A stretch of DNA of 32,773 nucleotides from a bacterium (GTDB lineage Bacteria; Krumholzibacteriota; Krumholzibacteriia; LZORAL124-64-63): positions 1 to 32,773 of the forward strand of contig JAAESD010000563.1 in NCBI GenBank assembly GCA_024229695.1. Reading direction: 5' to 3'. The notes beneath the pieces were generated by a model. It saw only the letters and a list, made by a program, of their open reading frames with translations, did no database searches and was not told the origin of the DNA. Position 1 is the first letter of the stretch. Every line of letters starts with the position of its first letter. Below, piece by piece: positions 30,089 through 32,773 of this stretch. Position numbers and translations under genes: made by a program.

Positions 30089-31729
30089 CTACTTGGTTAA
30101 AACAAGCTTGTAAGCACTACCAATTCCGTTACCTGTCAACTTTGCCAAATAAACTCCCGATGGCAAAATCCGGCCACTAAAATCAGTGCCATTCCAGACA
30201 GTTTCAAATTGACCCGCCTCAACCATTCCGTTGTGCAATTGCTTAACAACCCTACCGCGAGTATCACAGATTTCCAGCTTCACTGACTGCGCGTCTGCCA
30301 TCTCAAAAGTAACTGTAGTTCTTGGATTGAATGGATTTGGATAGGCAGACATTGCTATCATTTCAGGTATAAATCCAACTCCACTAACAGAAGAATGTTC
30401 GTAACTTATTACCAGATAATCCATGCCGGTCGTGCTGTTATAGGCATATCCACCAACATAAAGTTGATCTTCAGCGCTTAAGTGGACGGTTTTGCCCTCA
30501 TCGGTCTGATTGTCTGCACCATCAAATCTTTCAACCCAGTTGATTGCTCCAGTTGCAGGATCGATACCAAGAGTAGCGATGTCCCAGCTTGTTCCACTAC
30601 CATCACTGAAACCTGTGACCAGCAGTTCATTGTCGCCAAGAGAAATTGTATTGCCTACATCATACCAACCCTGAGGGCCTTCATAGGTTGTAGACCATGT
30701 GTTGTTACCGTCGACATCAAAACAGGCAATCATATAATCACCCGATGTCACACCAACAACAACCACATTGCCATCGTCAAGCATAATCATATCATTGGGA
30801 TCATCAGCGCTGTTATCTCTGTCATAAGTTGTGTGCCAGATTGGTGCACCACTGGAATCATATTTCCAGAGCTCCACATCGTAACCACTGCTAGGGCTCC
30901 ATGATTTGCTTCCAATAACAATATTGTCATCAGAATCAGCCATGACCCAACCATCGCCGCTCTCGTCGTTAACAATGCCTGGCTCTATATTCTGCCATAA
31001 AGGCGCACCCCACTGAGCATCGTATTTGATTGTCACAGTTGTTGCAGAGTTATCGGAATTCAGAAATCTTCCAGTAACAATAGGGTTTTCATCAGAATCC
31101 AGAACAATGCCATATCCAGCATCATCCAGCCAGTCATCCCCACCTTCAACAGCAGACCACATCAGTGAACCATCAGCGTTGGAAAATTTAAGTGTCATGG
31201 CTTCATCGTTACGATTGTCAACTCTTTGTCGACCTGCAAAATAGATATCGCCAACAGAGTTCAGAACCATATCGTAGACTGAATCATTTGCATCACCATC
31301 GGAAGCGTAAAGTATATCCCAGAGAACCTCTCCGGAAGCGTCGTCCAGCTTCAGGACAACGACATCATCTCCGTGGCCTCAGCCTTCACATCCGAGGACG
31401 TGACCACCTACAATCAGGTCACCATCGGGATCCCAGGCAATTCCACATACAAACATGTCTGAATCATCATAAGCAGGAAATCTACGAGACCAAATCAAGG
31501 AGCCATCTACTTTACTCAATTTGCGAATAAGAAGATCTCCGCCATCAATGCCATCGTGACTGGTTCCAGCTACTACCGGATTGCCATCAGGTGCTGTTAT
31601 TATGATTCTTACTTCATCGTTATAGTTACCACCACCATCATAAGCTGTTGACCAGTTAAATGTTGGAGCTGCAATAACCAGAGTTGGTAATAGCGCTAAA
31701 ATAGCTACTGCCAAGAAAAGTTGCTTCAT
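30089..31729 (-). pseudogene. Secreted beta-propeller-like repeat protein with sorting domain, interrupted by one in-frame TGA
   Basis: The frame opens at 31729 with a signal peptide (MKQLFLAVAILALLPTLVIAA) and continues to 31381, where a TGA follows GGHVLGCEG. Beyond it the same frame runs on without shift (GHGDDVVVLKLDDASG, then WDILYASDGDANDSVYDMVLN) into the long 3' part that ends at 30089. The two parts together make a normal 546-codon gene. The protein consists of repeats of about 45-55 residues with 'GG/GY..V.L......V.G' and 'W......GG', as in SBBP-type beta-propeller proteins, and a C-terminal FlgD-like/type IX sorting domain beginning at AYPNPFNPRTT. The TGA could be a nonsense mutation, a sequencing error or a recoded codon. 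An ATG at 31270 could restart the second part, but without signal peptide. Export needs the full reading. Confidence 0.8.
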
Positions 31730-31805
31730 CTCTTCTCCTATTTTCAGGTTTGTTTTTTGATTATCGTCTGGAGCATGGCGGGGTCAGTTCGCAGACACTG
31801 AATAC

Positions 31806-31814
31806 ATTATAACA
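31806..31814 (-). promoter_or_regulatory. Extended -10 promoter of the repeat-protein gene
   Basis: On the minus strand TGTTATAAT is a perfect extended -10 box. It would start transcription near 31800, about 70 bases before the ATG at 31729. No good -35 box is seen. The rest of the 252-base gap (31730-31981) is AT-rich; it must also hold the plus-strand promoter of the tetrahaem cytochrome, which I cannot place with confidence. Confidence 0.5.
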
Positions 31815-31981
31815 AACTTTGCATAAAATTAACACCTTTAAACCTAAAAAAAGAGTATTCCTGTCTGTTTACTTATTTTATTTTTTGGTTTGCAGATGAA
31901 AAAAGAAACTATACATTCAATAGACTGTTTAATAGCTCATCAGCCTCACGGCTTCAATCGTAACTTGTTTTGGAGGATTTC

Positions 31982-32518
31982 ATGAAAAAGACTGTTCTCA
32001 TTTTAACTTGTCTCGCAGTTGTCACAATGATGTCATTTTCTGTTTTTGCCGAAGACCACACAATCGTCGGCGAGAAAAAATGTAGCACTTGCCACAAGAA
32101 AGCTAAATACGGAAACCAGACTGAAGTTTGGGCAACATCAGCTCATGCAAATGCTTATGAAACTCTGAAAAGCGAAGAGTCAATTGCTATTGCCAAAGAA
32201 AAAGGTCTTGGCAATCCGTGGGAAGAAGCTTCTTGTCTGAAATGCCACACAACTCAAGCCTTCCTTGGTGCTGAATTAAACGTAAAAGGCAAATATGTAA
32301 TTGAAGAAGGCGTTAGCTGTGAAGCATGTCACGGTGCTGGTTCTGATTACAAAAAGAAATCAATCATGAAAGATCACGACGCTGCAGTAGCCGCTGGCCT
32401 GAGAGCTGATGTTACTGAAAATTGTGTTGAATGTCATAACGAAGACAGCCCAACTTATGAGGCCTTTGATTATGATGCACGATGGGAAGAGATTAAACAC
32501 GCTCTACCTGAAAAATAG
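31982..32518 (+). CDS. Exported tetrahaem cytochrome c (c554-like)
   Basis: The start at 31982 is preceded by GGAGG and opens a signal peptide (MKKTVLILTCLAVVTMMSFSVFA). The 178-residue product has four CxxCH motifs: CSTCH, CLKCH, CEACH and CVECH. The surroundings EVWATSAHANAYETL and GVSCEACHGAGSDYKKKSIM are typical of the small cytochrome c554/multihaem family. Electron transfer in the periplasm is the safe role; the partner may be the membrane protein encoded at the right edge. The gene is closed by a strong terminator at 32531 and is divergent from the TGA-split repeat-protein gene. Confidence 0.9.
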   Translation: MKKTVLILTCLAVVTMMSFSVFAEDHTIVGEKKCSTCHKKAKYGNQTEVWATSAHANAYETLKSEESIAIAKEKGLGNPWEEASCLKCHTTQAFLGAELNVKGKYVIEEGVSCEACHGAGSDYKKKSIMKDHDAAVAAGLRADVTENCVECHNEDSPTYEAFDYDARWEEIKHALPEK

Positions 32519-32530
32519 ATTTTATCTAAT

Positions 32531-32562
32531 AAAAAGGGCGGCTCGAAAGAGTCGCCCTTTTT
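32531..32562. terminator. Bidirectional intrinsic terminator with GAAA tetraloop
   Basis: A stem of about 14 bp (AAAAAGGGCGgCTC paired with GAGtCGCCCTTTTT, one G-U pair) encloses a GAAA tetraloop. U-runs follow on both strands. It serves the tetrahaem cytochrome gene and the convergent gene ending at 32582. Confidence 0.93.
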
Positions 32563-32581
32563 GTATATCTATCAATTGCTG

Positions 32582-32773
32582 TTATTCGATCTTTCCTTGT
32601 CCCGATGCTTCTTCACCTGGAACTTTAACCATTGTAGGGGCAGTCTCCTGAACCTCTTCAATCTTAACATTAGGATGCTCTTCCTTATACATATGCAATG
32701 GCATACTTCCTGTTATCCATGATGGGTTCATTGGATAAACATCAGGATTGAATACTGTTGCATACATGTGCCA
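32582..32773 (-). CDS. C-terminal part of a probable cytochrome b-type membrane protein (runs off the window)
   Basis: Only the last 63 codons are inside the window; the frame stays open to the right edge, so the ATG at 32767 is probably internal. The visible sequence begins WHMYATVFNPDVYP and continues MNPSWITGSMPLHMYKEEHPNV. This resembles the C-terminal end of formate dehydrogenase/thiosulfate reductase cytochrome b subunits, in which a last-helix histidine is followed by a TG..P...Y..EHP segment. It ends with an acidic, flexible tail. Adjacency to a periplasmic tetrahaem cytochrome is consistent with a quinone/cytochrome pair. The call rests on a short motif only. Confidence 0.45.
   Translation of the reverse strand, partial: WHMYATVFNPDVYPMNPSWITGSMPLHMYKEEHPNVKIEEVQETAPTMVKVPGEEASGQGKIE

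Noticed and set aside
31379-31381. Changed genetic code (TGA read as an amino acid throughout)
   Set aside because: TGA ends tatD, tcdA, marR, the 65-residue membrane protein gene and chorismate mutase, each followed directly by or overlapping the next start, so TGA is a stop here.
31192-31530. Plus-strand frame of 112 codons across the TGA-split gene
   Set aside because: It is antisense to clear repeat-protein coding sequence, has a low-complexity Arg/His composition and no ribosome site.
1-32773. tRNA, rRNA, CRISPR array, insertion sequence or prophage
   Set aside because: No T-arm-like conserved segments, regularly spaced repeats, transposase or phage genes, or terminal inverted repeats were found on reading both strands; this does not replace a dedicated scan.

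Overview
The window reads as a bacterial chromosome segment of roughly 40% GC (by eye), packed with short co-directional operons, 4- and 8-base gene overlaps and hairpin terminators. It shows no phage, IS element, CRISPR array, rRNA or tRNA gene. Three secreted proteins (1282-3360, 12779-14113, 30089-31729) end in the same ~85-residue 'YPNPFNP...SGxY...' domain of the FlgD-like/type IX-secretion sorting type. That domain, a dockerin-type secreted protein and multiheme cytochromes point to the FCB superphylum or a neighbouring candidate phylum. The exact phylum cannot be fixed from the sequence. Several genes start at TTG, and one probably at CTG, behind strong Shine-Dalgarno (SD) sequences.

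Left part, plus strand (1-6076): an ApgM-family enzyme (phosphoglycerate mutase or the homoserine kinase now assigned to that family), a secreted beta-helix protein with a probably leaderless mRNA, then tatD, tcdA and a secreted M20 amidohydrolase in tight succession. Minus strand (6063-12081): a pyruvate dehydrogenase operon in the order E1alpha, E1beta, E2, E3, small membrane protein, lipoate ligase, small secreted protein, with a good sigma70-type promoter at 12111-12139. The ligase gene beside E2 fits supply of the lipoyl cofactor to the complex.

Middle (12223-16350): ferritin on plus; on minus a secreted arginine/agmatine deiminase-family protein with a sorting domain, a dockerin-like protein, a DUF418-type membrane protein and acpS. 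A 26-bp perfect palindrome precedes the deiminase, and a 19-base exact copy of ferritin coding sequence lies beside it. Next (16457-23007, plus): a CBS protein, a single-chain homoaconitase of fungal type, two membrane proteins (one an isoprenylcysteine methyltransferase relative), an aldehyde dehydrogenase, a haem-binding DUF3365 protein, a PDZ protein whose ribosome site lies inside an 11-bp inverted repeat, and a single-pass protein. A minus-strand trio follows: chorismate mutase, a 24-residue membrane miniprotein and a small membrane protein.

Right part (23700-32773): an SppA-type protease preceded by a beta-barrel-like domain. Then comes a compact respiratory operon with its own promoter and a 15-bp operator-like palindrome: a MarR regulator with a six-cysteine tail, a Tat-exported four-cluster ferredoxin, an NrfD/HybB-type quinone-site membrane protein and a 13-haem cytochrome c. 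This looks like a regulated quinone/periplasmic cytochrome oxidoreductase. It is followed by a secreted repeat protein split by one in-frame TGA, a tetrahaem cytochrome, and the C-terminal end of a probable cytochrome b.

The most interesting points are the cysteine-tailed MarR and its electron-transfer operon, the in-frame TGA, the sequestered ribosome site at 21655-21693, the secreted deiminase with its palindromic promoter region, the barrel-protease fusion, and the fungal-type homoaconitase.
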